A DNA stretch of 30,687 bases from contig LGRX02003696.1 in NCBI GenBank assembly GCA_001247695.2, forward strand, positions 1-30,687. Reading direction: 5' to 3'. The translations under genes and the position numbers were made by a program. This stretch comes from Cymbomonas tetramitiformis (Eukaryota > Chlorophyta > Pyramimonadophyceae > Pyramimonadales > Pyramimonadaceae). The notes under the pieces are model-generated. The model saw only the letters and a program-made list of their open reading frames with translations, did not search any database and was not told where the DNA came from. Position 1 is the first letter of the stretch. The number at the start of each line of letters is the position of its first letter. Of the stretch, positions 19,412-29,822 are shown in pieces.

Positions 19412-20983
19412 TCATACTTTGCTTAGCCAACCTACGATCTTGCAACCAACCATTAAGAGTGGTGTACTGGAACAACAACCTGGTGTATATGGTAGGAGCT
19501 TGCTGACGTCCAAGGTTTGAATCGCCTTCACTAGACTTACAGGGGTCGCAGAAACGAGGTATTTCTCACGAGTCAGTTCATCAGCGAGCTCCTGCAGGAA
19601 CAAACCGCGCTGAACAAAAAATCAACGCCATCTCAATCAGCAGAGTTCGTTCAGCACCATTCGCAACTCTGTATGCTGAGAAATAGTATCATTCTGCGTG
19701 TTTCCTCGCAGCAATACGATATTGCTGCGTTATCGAGGAACGCAGCAATATCGATGAGATAGCGGTCTGCCATTACGCATCTCCGGCCACAATTGGACGT
19801 ACTTGTGAGCCCAAGCGATTCCAACTTGAGAAAGGGTGTGGCCCGAGGAAAGGCAAGGCTACTAAAAATACCGCGCGCAGGGTCTATGTGTGGATAATTG
19901 TGCCGTCGTGCGGCAGCCACACACAAAAGTGCGACTCCATCTAGCGGGAATAGAACGCTGCAAAATTTTGATTCGATGGGTAAGGGTATTTCTGGCGCAA
20001 ATTGCAGCACCACAAGTTCATATCTGAACACCTTCAGTCAAGACAATGCCAAGGATAGGCCGTGCTGTTGGCGACTATACTCGCATAAGAAAGCCGAGGC
20101 CAGCCAAAGCACCTGCTAGTCGACATGTAAAGAAGACAACGCCGAGATTAGACAGAGCACCTGTTGGTGATTATCCATGAGCTTGTCGTTCACAACCACT
20201 ATTAAAGGGCGACCAGCCCCGAGAGTTTCAAAAATGCTTCCTGATCCTGTGCAGCATCACAACACGGTTACGGCATAGAACATAAGGTTTCCAGCCGTTT
20301 TAAATTCACGTACGAAATTGCAGAAGAAAGTTTGGTCAACATAGAACGACCTGCATGACTGATTACGAGGTCTGCGGACTTGATATTCTCAGCTAGGGAG
20401 GAGGAAAATGCAAAATACCTGCCAGCAACATAACGGCAGTGCAAGCATTGAACAAATCACGGAAAAAGATATTGAGGGAGAGAGCGCGACGGAGGGAAAA
20501 AGATTTAAATATTCAGGGAGCTGCACGCTGAAACCTTGACAGCACCTCCGAACAGTGATGGACATTTCGTATAAGTTGCAACAGTGATTTTAGGTGACAC
20601 TCCAACGATTCCCACGTAGCAACGCGTCGACGTACTCAGAATTAATGCCGTTGGCGTTCCTTTCCTTTTGATCTTTGCCCAGAAGTTTCGGAACATATGT
20701 TCCCCGTCCAAGCTGCACGCCCCGAAGATGATCCCGACGAGGCGCGTGACTACACACAAAAAAACAGAGTACAAACTGTTTCGCATTCCTGTCGAGGTAG
20801 GTACGCCTGTAGCAAAAGAAGCAGGTGTCTAGAAAACAAGGGAGACACCTGTATCACGATCTTGTCGAAACCTTTCTCGCGGAGAGCCTCGATACAGCAA
20901 GGCGAGTCAACGACGGATATCAGGTCATCGAAACTCGTTGTTCCGACCGTCACAAAAACTGTTCCAGAAGTGCGTGCCTTCAT
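19412..20983 (-). CDS. ALG13: ALG13, catalytic subunit of UDP-GlcNAc transferase (spliced, five exons)
   Basis: Exons on the minus strand: 20849-20983 ([20 protein letters not shown]...), 20546-20712 (LGRGTYVP... [10 protein letters not shown]), 20351-20392 ([14 protein letters not shown]), 20161-20246 ([20 protein letters not shown]... NHQQ), 19412-19591 ([13 protein letters not shown]... SKLLPYTPG, stop). Introns are 136, 153, 104 and 569 nt, all GT-AG. Phases agree across exons 2-3, 3-4 and 4-5. [36 protein letters not shown] and NHQ.ELA are signatures of ALG13. Known: ALG13 binds membrane ALG14 at the ER and adds the second GlcNAc to dolichol-linked GlcNAc. Odd: exon 2 starts in one frame and ends in another, so it needs a 1-nt correction or an unseen intron near 20590-20650. 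It may be a decayed copy or hold a sequence error. Confidence 0.87.
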
Positions 20984-21614
20984 CGCTATGCTAGTTATCT
21001 GACCCCGCCTAAAGAGCTTTTCATATCCGCTTTGATAGAGCGTGCACGTCAGGCTTCCAAACCCCAGTTCGGTTCTTGCACAAACCCTAAAAAGTGTGAA
21101 CACTATAAAAGTCAAAAGTGATCTTACTCAGTAAGTTACTGTTTCTCTGATACTGTTTATACTCTCTCTCACTACAACGTGTCACATCGTGACACATGTA
21201 CGAAGTAGTCACAAGTCAGAGTCTCCGAAAGCGATTTATTTTTATCTTAGAGATTTTTTTCTCGATTTTCAGATGTTGTCCCGGAGGCCATGTGTCGCAA
21301 AACAGAGCTCACACATCGATTTCCCGATCGGCCGCGCAGCGGCCTCGACTCATGGCTCTGGCTTGCGAGAGTACCTCGCGAAGTATGTTTATTTATACTC
21401 TCAACTCTTGCTTGTCCCCAACGCAAGAGTTTCTCCGTGCGCGGCCCCTACGTTTCTACCGCGGATGTCATGGGGACACTGACTTTCACCCCCCTGTAAG
21501 GTGGGGTTGAGCAGCCTCTCTTCTTTCACCCCTCGCCCCGAGGTGCCACGTAGCGGCAATCAGCATTTAACAGTCCGCACCGATAATAAAACACTCACTA
21601 TATTTTATTATCTC
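20984..21614. other. Region upstream of ALG13, no firm gene
   Basis: AAACCCTAAAAAG (about 21082) lies upstream of ALG13. A plus-strand frame 21189-21482 and others overlapping it have no recognised motif. The GC-richer part (21280-21560) contains GCCGC-GCA-GCGGC as an inverted repeat and CACCCCCCTG...GTGGGGTTG. A divergent gene is possible but not shown. Confidence 0.35.
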
Positions 21615-21622
21615 ATCTTAGC

Positions 21623-21895
21623 CAGGGCATTGTATCGGTTGCAGAATTGCTTATTATCGATCGATTTCGATATTTAATAATTCTAATCGATTATCGGCGA
21701 TATCGATACATATCGACATCTCAAAATCATATACGCTTTCTCATATACAACACATAACACTTTGAATTCCGAAGCGAAGCGATACCGATATATCGATTAA
21801 ATATGCGCAAAATGGATATCGATTGAGACTTATATGCCAATATTTACCGATATATCGATATATCAGAATATCAGCACAACCGATACAATGCCTTG
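21623..21895. mobile_element. hAT MITE, 273 bp
   Basis: Termini CAGGGCATTGTATCGGTTG and, on the reverse strand, CAAGGCATTGTATCGGTTG differ at one position. The flanks ATCTTAGC at 21615-21622 and 21896-21903 are an exact 8-bp target duplication. The interior is rich in ATCGATAT and has no coding capacity. Same family as the element at 17195-18557. Confidence 0.95.
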
Positions 21896-21979
21896 ATCTT
21901 AGCCTTCGTCTCTTCAACGTCCGTGTCACGGCACGACTGTTATGGAAGTGTAACAGTTGCGTGCAAGTTGCAAGTATTT

Positions 21980-22537
21980 GGTGGGTGTATGAGTGCATCA
22001 GTCTGGGGACCAAGCAAGCAAGTGCTTGAGCTCAATGCTCCTCATATACTCTAGTGCTCTCACGCATCGCACGCGTTACCACCATCGGGTTGTGAACCCG
22101 AGAGCACTAGGTGAACTTGACGCATCGGCTAGACGATATAGCCATTGATGCTCGCATGCTGTTCAGTGCATGCTAGAAGCGAAGATGCGCCTTGACAGAA
22201 CAATTCAGTTCGTTCTTAAAGACTTATCTTGCTTCGCCATCTCGATGCCATATACTTGGCCTCTCGATGACAGATGTCACTCACCTTAGGTGGATGACAG
22301 ACATACTGACTGTACATGTCATAGTCGACCGTACTGACAATACTTGACGATTGTATGCCATTATGACACATGACATGCCATGCCATGCCATGCCATGACA
22401 TGACATGACTTGACATGACATGACATGACATGACATGACATGACATGACATGACATGACATGACATGACATGACATGACATGACATGACATGACATGACA
22501 TGACATGACACATATGTCATCAGCCATATCCCCGACA
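21980..22537 (-). mobile_element. Fragment C: diverged 5' part of the A/B repeat
   Basis: Same order as the outer 560 bp of repeat A: TCGGGTT-GTG-AACCCGA hairpin (22085-22101), GCATGC pairs, CATCTCGATGCCATATACTTGGCC-like block, TGACAGATGTCA, the TGACA array, and an end TGTCGGGG at 22537. It is clearly more diverged than A is from B. It stops at about 21980, near the MITE, and carries no gene. Confidence 0.75.
22365..22512. repeat. TGACA pentanucleotide array in fragment C
   Basis: About 28 ACATG units after a few ATGCC units. The longest of the three arrays. Confidence 0.95.
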
Positions 22538-22843
22538 GATCTCCCTTCTTGGAAGTGTTGTGACCTCACAATATAGGGTGCATACCTTTTGTACATGTCT
22601 TTGATGTCTTTGTTGTTGAGCTGGCCAGTCTTCTTACACCAGTGAGGCGTCCCTCAAGGTGTTTTAGGGTATCGGGGGAAACAGAGTCCACTTTAAACCC
22701 TCACCTTACAGTTCTTAGGATGTCGCCCCCCTGTCGCATTGCGTTTCGTATTTCAGAGTGACGCTCAGGGAATCTCTGTCCGAGGTTTACGTTACGGAGA
22801 GATTTTGCGCTTGCCGATCGTTTCTTGTTTCCACGGCTTATAG
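22538..22843. other. Short spacer between fragment C and repeat B
   Basis: No gene recognised. Contains TAGGGTATCGGGGGAAAC and TTCTTAGGATGTCGCCCCCC, slightly like the GGG...CCC sites of the promoter modules. Confidence 0.4.
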
Positions 22844-22967
22844 TGTCAGGGTTATGACCGATGACATACATGTCATACATGTCATACCTGTCATACCATG
22901 TCATGTCATGTCATGTCGTGGCATGTCATATATTATAATGACAGACAGTCGTCAGTACGGTCGACTA

Positions 22968-23160
22968 TGTGAGATATAATATAACGTATTATATCGGGTG
23001 GTCACTGAATAGTTTATCATACAAGTGTAAACTGATTATAAAGGTAAACGAATATATAATGCATCTGTGACCTAGGTATCTGTCGCCAAGTACTGTACGA
23101 GTACTGGTACAGTCGAACGGAGTCATGCACAGTATGACCTACGGTGCACTGAATCCAGCA
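22968..23160 (-). repeat. 3' LTR of element 2
   Basis: Direct copy of 26157-26349 with 2 substitutions in 193 bp. Confidence 0.95.
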
Positions 23161-23363
23161 CACCACCCTGTAACTGTACGGAGTGCTGTTCAGGTGGCAG
23201 AGAGTGGCTCACAGATAAAGTCCAAAGTTCCGAAACAACAAACAACTAGGAGCTGGAAACTGCTAGAGGGAGGCCTGTGCTTTAGCCAGGGCGGTCCCTT
23301 TCTAAAACTGCTGCTAGGAAACCGCTCACAAGCTAAGTTCCTACAGCTCAACCTCAAAGCTAC

Positions 23364-25784
23364 TCAGCCACTTTCAAAGTGGTCCACAAAGCTGCAGAGT
23401 TCACCAGAGTTGAAGAAGTTGGCAGTGTCAAAGATGTCCAACCAGAACCAGAGTCCAGAAGTCATAATCCAGAACCAGAGCCCAGAAGCCAGAGTCCAGA
23501 ACCAGAAGCTGGAACCACAATCCAGAAGCCAAGACCAGAAGCCAGAGGTAGGAAAAGATTCGTAGAGCAAATTTAGGAATTCCGAAAATTGAAAACCAGA
23601 ACTCAAACCTGCCGAAACCAAAGAAGGAAAAGAAATGCCGAAAGTAAAACAGTACGGCAAGGCAGGTAGACTGTTGGCAGTCACCCCAGTGGGATGTACC
23701 GCTGCGGTGAATTCAGGGTCTCGATCGAGCATCACTGAACCCTGAACCGCTGACACACACGCAAGACACATGAGTGCTGGCAGGGCTAGAGATGCAAAAG
23801 AGAAGACTCTCGGCCATGTTGCCACACCGACACGTGACCGTATAGCCGGTGGGGCCGAGGGAATCTCGTCTCCGGAAAAGGAATAACCGTCGGAGTCGTC
23901 GTCATCGTCGATCACGGAAAGCTCTCCCGTGTGAATCGGCTCGTGATCCGAGTCAATCGAGCACAATTTAAGGGAGGTGCCAGGGCATGTTGGCATTACC
24001 CGGTCCATAAAGGACACTCGCAGTGGCTCCTCGAAAGGGGACCCGAAAGAAGCAGGGTCCGATGCCGAAACCGGGTGGAGCCCAGCGTCGATCTCGTGAT
24101 TGGCAGGTGGTGGCGCATCGCACACCACCTGCGGCACAGACAAAGTGCCGATGTGTAGCGGTGGTTGCTTACCAGCGGCGGTAGCACCACCGACCTGTGC
24201 AGCCGTAGCCGCAGACCGCAGGGACGCAAGGACGCCCCGTGCATCCGAGAGCACACCCTCCATGCCGTCGCCCGAAGCACCATGACCCAAGCCCGCATAG
24301 TGGGCACGTAATCCCACGTCGTGCCGCACTGGGTAGGTGAAGGGCTCAGGATCGGTACGCACCAGCGGCTGGTCGTGCTCGTGGCACAAGTCAGCGAAGT
24401 CCTCGTCGTTCTCGTTGTCGAAGGCGGTTTGAAAGGCCGAAACCACCTCGTCCAAGTCCATGGCGGCATCACGTAGGTCAACATCGCACGAACCACACAC
24501 CTCAGGGCAACGTGCAGTATCGTGAAAGTGCCCAGGGCAGAGTGGGCACTCCTGTACGAAGGCCGAGGATGCGGAGTGAAATGAGATGCTCCTAGCACCC
24601 TGCGTCTTAATACCTTGAGGCCAATTCCCGCCTTTCGGGAGTGGGGATGCTCCGAAGCGGTGCTTCCATCCCACGTGACGATTACGTCCGTGAAACTTAC
24701 CGTCCGTACGACGGTTCCGTTCATCACGCCACTTGGACGGTGGAAATCTCACACCACCGCCCCCATGCGGACGGTGAGAGTCTCTCCGCGGCGGCGGTGC
24801 GTCTCGCGAAACATCACGCTCGTCATGTCGTAGGGAGGCAAGAAGGGTAGTGGCCTCACCAATCACACGAGCGAACTCCTCGAGGAAGTCCGTAATGTCA
24901 TGCTGCTCGCTACCCGCCGTGTAGGCCAACCCGAGAGGTGTGTGCGTCGGGACAGGTGCGGCCGCCTTGGGGCGGGCGGGAGGGCCATTAGGGTTCGCAC
25001 ACCACCAAACCTCCAGAACGTGGGTGTAAATCTCTTCGATGCCCACCTTCGCCAGTTCAGTGTCCAGGCGAAGTGGGGTAATCACCTCCTTGTAGAACTC
25101 GACGTCCAGTGCCGCCAGCAGCTGCCTCTTGGCGGCCTCGTCGTCCAGTGGGCCCGCTCCGCTAGCCGCGATAGCTTTTAGACACTCGTCAAATTGCGCG
25201 ACCAAGGGCTCAGGGTCATTAGACGAACCAAAAGAAATGCCTAAGAGTTCTTCGTGGTGGCGGAGCGGTCGATGTCCAGGCGGCAGAAGCCGCTTGGTGA
25301 TCTCAAGCAGAGCACGTTTGCCGTCACGCGGAGAAATTCGGGCCGAAGCGTCAACCCACCTTCGAGCTGGAGAATGGGGAGTCGTCAAAGACACCAAAGC
25401 ACGAAGCAAAATGTCGTTGTAAATGGGGTGAACTTCTTTGGTCACGTCCACGAGGTCAAAAATATCCTCGCTGGCGGTGTCCTTGTTGACGAAGGAGGCC
25501 TCCAAGGCAGTCACCAAGGAGTCGCAAAGTAGTTGTCGATGTGGTTCACTCCCTGAAAACGAAGACGCCTTCGTCCCCAATGTGTCCTTCGCGACACGCT
25601 TCACAACGTCAGTGTCCCAGGACGATTGCAAAACGGCATTGCCGCGTGTCCTGTCAGCAGCAGCGAGCACAACTTTCGCTGACTGCGGGGTGCTCTTATA
25701 GCGAGCACCCACGTTCCTAGCAAAGATCGAGTCAAGGCGCATTCTAGCGCCCACGGCAGGTGTACCAACTGAGGATGTAGTCAT
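23364..25784 (-). CDS. gag: Gag-like protein of element 2, intact, 806 residues
   Basis: Uninterrupted frame from MTTSSVGTPAV to the stop at 23364. The start is the first ATG after the leader. Order: Gag core (about 145-265) with DGKRALLEITK and a helical stretch like copia-type Gag; a basic Arg/Gly/His-rich region (about 330-390); a standard CCHC knuckle (C413, C416, H421, C426; CX2CX4HX4C); a long acidic region; a hydrophobic segment (about 657-683, FASLALPALMCLACVSAV); and a tail (742-785) with repeated SGLWFW units. The tail comes from a CCAGAACCAGAG minisatellite (23440-23550, plus strand). Known: the knuckle binds RNA. Inferred: it packages its own RNA and uses the enzymes of another element. 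The membrane-like segment and Trp-rich tail are odd for Gag. No RT, protease or integrase. Confidence 0.88.
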   Translation of the reverse strand: MTTSSVGTPAVGARMRLDSIFARNVGARYKSTPQSAKVVLAAADRTRGNAVLQSSWDTDVVKRVAKDTLGTKASSFSGSEPHRQLLCDSLVTALEASFVNKDTASEDIFDLVDVTKEVHPIYNDILLRALVSLTTPHSPARRWVDASARISPRDGKRALLEITKRLLPPGHRPLRHHEELLGISFGSSNDPEPLVAQFDECLKAIAASGAGPLDDEAAKRQLLAALDVEFYKEVITPLRLDTELAKVGIEEIYTHVLEVWWCANPNGPPARPKAAAPVPTHTPLGLAYTAGSEQHDITDFLEEFARVIGEATTLLASLRHDERDVSRDAPPPRRDSHRPHGGGGVRFPPSKWRDERNRRTDGKFHGRNRHVGWKHRFGASPLPKGGNWPQGIKTQGARSISFHSASSAFVQECPLCPGHFHDTARCPEVCGSCDVDLRDAAMDLDEVVSAFQTAFDNENDEDFADLCHEHDQPLVRTDPEPFTYPVRHDVGLRAHYAGLGHGASGDGMEGVLSDARGVLASLRSAATAAQVGGATAAGKQPPLHIGTLSVPQVVCDAPPPANHEIDAGLHPVSASDPASFGSPFEEPLRVSFMDRVMPTCPGTSLKLCSIDSDHEPIHTGELSVIDDDDDSDGYSFSGDEIPSAPPAIRSRVGVATWPRVFSFASLALPALMCLACVSAVQGSVMLDRDPEFTAAVHPTGVTANSLPALPYCFTFGISFPSLVSAGLSSGFQFSEFLNLLYESFPTSGFWSWLLDCGSSFWFWTLASGLWFWIMTSGLWFWLDIFDTANFFNSGELCSFVDHFESG

Positions 25785-26156
25785 CAGAATAAATTCCTAT
25801 AGGAGGGGGGGTTGGGGGAAAGGCGAGGCTCAAATCGTAAGGTGGCGGGCGACGGTAATGCGGTTGCGGAGCAAGTCCAAGATGGGGTCGAACGAAATCA
25901 ACGAAGTCGAATACGCGACGGCCAAGGAGACGTCGACAGGGGTGATCAGTCCAAGTCAAAAACGAAATCCAACGCGGACACTCGAAGACGTTGCCGAAAG
26001 TTCCAATCCGAAATCTCACCGTAACTTAGCTTAAACCGCACGCCCCAAAGTGGCCGATTCAACACCTCGCGAGGCCCCAACGCCCCGCCAAGCGGAAAGG
26101 TTTAGCCAATCATGGCAAAGTCAGCAGTGATAAAAGCGGGGTAATACCCCATAACC

Positions 26157-26349
26157 TGTGAGATATAATATAACGTATTATATCGGGTGGTCACTGAATA
26201 GTTTATCATACAAGTGTAAACTGATTATAAAGGTAAACGAATATATAATGCATCTGTGACCTAGGTATCGGTCACCAAGTACTGTACGAGTACTGGTACA
26301 GTCGAACGGAGTCATGCACAGTATGACCTACGGTGCACTGAATCCAGCA
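26157..26349 (-). repeat. 5' LTR of element 2
   Basis: Upstream LTR on the coding strand. The 372-bp leader to the gag start at 25784 begins with a TGGGG...CCCC hairpin. Confidence 0.95.
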
Positions 26350-26359
26350 GACTATGACA

Positions 26360-26780
26360 TGTACAGTCATACCATCTGTCATTTACTCAAGGTGAGACTT
26401 GAGTGACACCTGTCATCGAGAGGCCAGGTTGTGGACTCGAGATGGCAAAGCAAGATGAAGTCTTGAAGAACCGATAGTGTTCGGAGAAAACTCATCTTCG
26501 CTTCAAGCATGTTCTGAACAAGCATGCGAGTATCATATGGCTTATTCGTTCAGCCGATACTGATTGTTCAACCAATGCCTTGGGTTCAAAACCCAATTGT
26601 GGTGGCATCTATGAGATGCGGGGCATTGCGTAAATGAGGTAGCGTTGAGCTACAGCAGTCACTTCTGAAGAAGCGCTGCACTCATATCCACACGTACTCT
26701 GCGTGAGCTATTAACGTTCAATAATAGCCTCGCTTTATATCATATCTATTCGCTTGCTAGCGAAGCCCTAACAGTTGGTA
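26360..26780 (+). repeat. Hairpin-rich part of repeat B
   Basis: Counterpart of 15830-16250 in A, in inverse order. The hairpin TTGGGTT-CAA-AACCCAA is at 26580-26596; its loop differs from A while the stem is unchanged. Confidence 0.6.
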
Positions 26781-27537
26781 TTCTCCGTCTCGTCAAGGCG
26801 ACGAACGAGGACGCATCTAGTGTGAGTGCAGCAGTAGATATATAGCAGTAGATGTGTGCGCAGGTTTGCGCAGCGCGTATATCATCAGGCGCCGCAGTCG
26901 CACATATATTGACATATCTGCACAATATCGACCGCTGCATAATAAACGGCGAAAACAGTGCGCGTGGAGACATCGTCGTAATCGCAGTTGTTCGTACATA
27001 TCGTCAGAGATAACAGCGCGAGAAGGTGTGCATACAGCATACTGATCGCACATATGCGCAGTTATCATTCGCAATTGTACGAGATTCGACATATCGAGAC
27101 GCGGATGAATAAATCATCAACAGAATATGATCCGTGCGAAAAATGGCATTTGTATCATATGCCGTTCATATTGCGACAAAGATGTGCGCATTATTCGCAG
27201 CGCGCACCATAGCGACTTTGATAATCACAATAAATCGCCTTCTGCACTGAACGATTACCTTGCAGTTTTTGATGACGAGATCAGTGTGCACGGTGTCATC
27301 AAAATATCGTCATTTCAAGTAGTTGCAATAATCACTCGTCTGCGCGCATCATGATTATCCTTGACAGAATATGTACATACCTGCTGGAATTATCATGAAC
27401 AGATGACGCATGATGACAGTATAATATGCAGCATGCCATGAATCTTTGATGCTTGCCGAGATAGTATAATCCATTCACTGTCAGATTCGCATACAAGCCT
27501 GCAATCATGAGTGTGTACTATATGCTGTGTCAGTAGC

Positions 27538-27539
<2 letters not shown>

Positions 27540-27570
<31 letters not shown>
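27540..27570. repeat. (CA)n microsatellite
   Basis: Counterpart of the GT run at 11449-11484, a few units shorter. Confidence 0.95.
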
Positions 27571-27572
<2 letters not shown>

Positions 27573-29160
27573 CAGTATACACAATCATTGAGTATATACT
27601 AAGTGCATGCAGTAGATGTACATTACATTACATGTACATTATAATACTGAGCAACTATATCATTGTGACATGTGCATACATTTATGCATACAGCTTGATC
27701 ACGTTAGCAGTTGTAATGTATAAAACAGCTTGATCACGATAGCAGCTGGAATATATGGCATCATATCACAATGCATCAGACATTGCACATAAGCATACCT
27801 GCTGTGCATGTAAAATATATTTGAACCCATATGGTGTAAGGTGCCTGTTCAGTGGTCTTATTAACACAATAATTAGCTCGATATACTCTGACGCAGGATT
27901 TGGGATGAGTATATTCGTTCTATTGTGGATCACTGAAAGGAGTGCTCATCGGAACTATATGTGAAATAAACCAAAGCAACTCATCACTGTGGATGAGAAT
28001 AGGCAGGATTACAATCACTAACTCAGCTGATATACATCATGTTAGATATATTATGTGATTGGTATACAGATCATCCTATATGATAGATCAACTTGGTATA
28101 GTGTAATATCAGTGATTACCTGTATACAAGTGTGTGTAGTAGCACAATTCCACACACACACACACACATGTACTCAATCAGAAACTGCAACTTATGTATC
28201 ATTAAATATGACATTACACTGATTCACAAGTGTAATAAATAATCACTGACACTACTATGTAAGTTGACAATGCACTGACTCGAAAGTGTAATGATTAAGA
28301 ATCATATCAACACATAATACATAGTACCATCCAGCTTGATCACGATAGCAGCTGGATGTCAAGTGATGGCGATAGATAAGGGACAGAATCAACCAACATG
28401 CTGTAGGGCTGGATGGAGATATCTCCAGACCCGAAGGCATTATACAATGCTCAAATAAGCAGCTGGTCACTGCTGAGCATTGTCCATTCGTCTCACATAT
28501 CATCGCTGGAGCAACAACAACAACTACATTGCATTATGACAATTGATTCAGAATTGATCAGTTCAAATTGCATGTACACTCTCAGATCAGTAACTATATA
28601 TTGAACTGATAGAGGTTGTTGTGGACATTACACACACACACTGTTGTGTTGTGTGAGACTGCTTAGATTTATTTATCAAGCTATGTCCAGATCTACTTGG
28701 AAACTAAAGATATCATTTGATACTCTTTCAGTGCACAGCCATATGCCCAAGTAGATAATAGGTTCTGACAAGTTATCACTTAAGTGACAGACTCGCTTAA
28801 AGTTGATGCACCTAATATTATCATCGGGAAGTGGACTAACTTCCATGGGTTTCAAATCAGTAAAACCCATATATATGTTCAACCACAGATGTTGACCATC
28901 AGATATCTTCACTATTATGCCATGAAAAATACCATGTGCAAAAGTGAGATAAGTTGCATGAGTTCTGTAACTTGCACATTACACACACACCGCTATATAT
29001 ATACCGAGGTACATATATAAGTGGCCAGAATGGTGAAAAATGGGTAAAAACCCATTGCGGGAGATTTCAAAATTGAAAATCAGACCCCATTTTTTCACGG
29101 ATTATCATTTTATACCTATTAAGGTATCTGAAAAACATAATGTGCATAGTCATATCTCGT

Positions 29161-29514
29161 GTAACACCCTAAATATCAGGTGTGTAACACCTAGGGGTAT
29201 ACATAGTTGCTGTACCAAAATACGTGAAAAACTCACACGTATGATTTGAAAATGAAAATTTGGGTTTCATTCTTTTCGTTACCCTATTTTATTAGCTATT
29301 GAAAAATATGCTCAAAATAGTACAGCACATGTAACGCCCTAATATTATATATATTCACGTGTACAGTTAGTTACAGGGGTGTAACATACCTCCTAAATAC
29401 CACGTGATACACAGTGATATAGTAAATGCAGTTTTGCTTCAATTTCTTTGAAAAATGTTCATACTGCTTTAATTTGGCATATTTTGGGGTCACTGATGGC
29501 AAGTAACACCCTAA
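29161..29514 (+). repeat. Three GTAACACCCTAA sites in repeat B
   Basis: Sites at 29161-29172, 29331-29342 (GTAACGCCCTAA) and 29503-29514, 170-172 bp apart. The copies in A are 138 and 170 bp apart, so the regular spacing in B is partly due to an insertion of about 34 bp. Confidence 0.6.
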
Positions 29515-29638
29515 TGTCACTGTGGGAGATAAGGGTCACTGTAACACTATATACCCTGAAATGCCACCTATATAATAGGAAACACTCTGTGTTTGGCATT
29601 ATGTCATGCTGAAATCAGCACAGTCATGGCAATATATC

Positions 29639-29812
29639 GGGCAACAACCCAAGAACTGTCGGGCAACAACCCAAAAACTGTAGGGCGACAACCCAAGGAC
29701 TGTAGGGCTGCAACCCTAAAACTGTATAAGCTGCTTCCTATAAGGACTGCATGCTATATTATGAGGTATAAAGGCACTTGACAACTGCCTATGTGTTCAC
29801 ACTTCCTTGAGG
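29639..29812 (+). promoter_or_regulatory. Promoter module of repeat B
   Basis: Four tandem units of about 22 bp with GGGCAACAACCC, GGGCAACAACCC, GGGCGACAACCC and GGGCTGCAACCC (29639-29722), then TATAAAG (29767-29773), the dyad GGCACTTGACAACTGCC, and CTTCCTTGAGGGGGGAAG. Transcription would be expected to start near 29795-29800. Repeat A has only two of the tandem units. Confidence 0.65.
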
Positions 29813-29822
29813 GGGGAAGAAG

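Larger units (their letters stand above)
22968..26349 (-). mobile_element. Element 2: gag-only LTR retrotransposon nested in repeat B
   Basis: LTRs of 193 bp at 22968-23160 and 26157-26349 differ at 2 positions. The target duplication GACTA is exact (22963-22967 and 26350-26354). Repeat A at about 16240-16255 shows the empty site (reverse strand CGGTCGACTATGACATG). On the coding strand the LTR is TGCTGG...CTCACA with TG...CA ends. A possible primer site TGGGGTATTACCCC starts 5 nt inside the 5' LTR and GGGTGGTG precedes the 3' LTR, both as in element 1. No Pol domains. It is inserted opposite to the direction of B, whereas element 1 follows the direction of A. Confidence 0.95.

Noticed and set aside
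16291..22930. CRISPR-like array
   Set aside because: The regular repeats are simple pentamers without unique spacers, in a eukaryotic setting.
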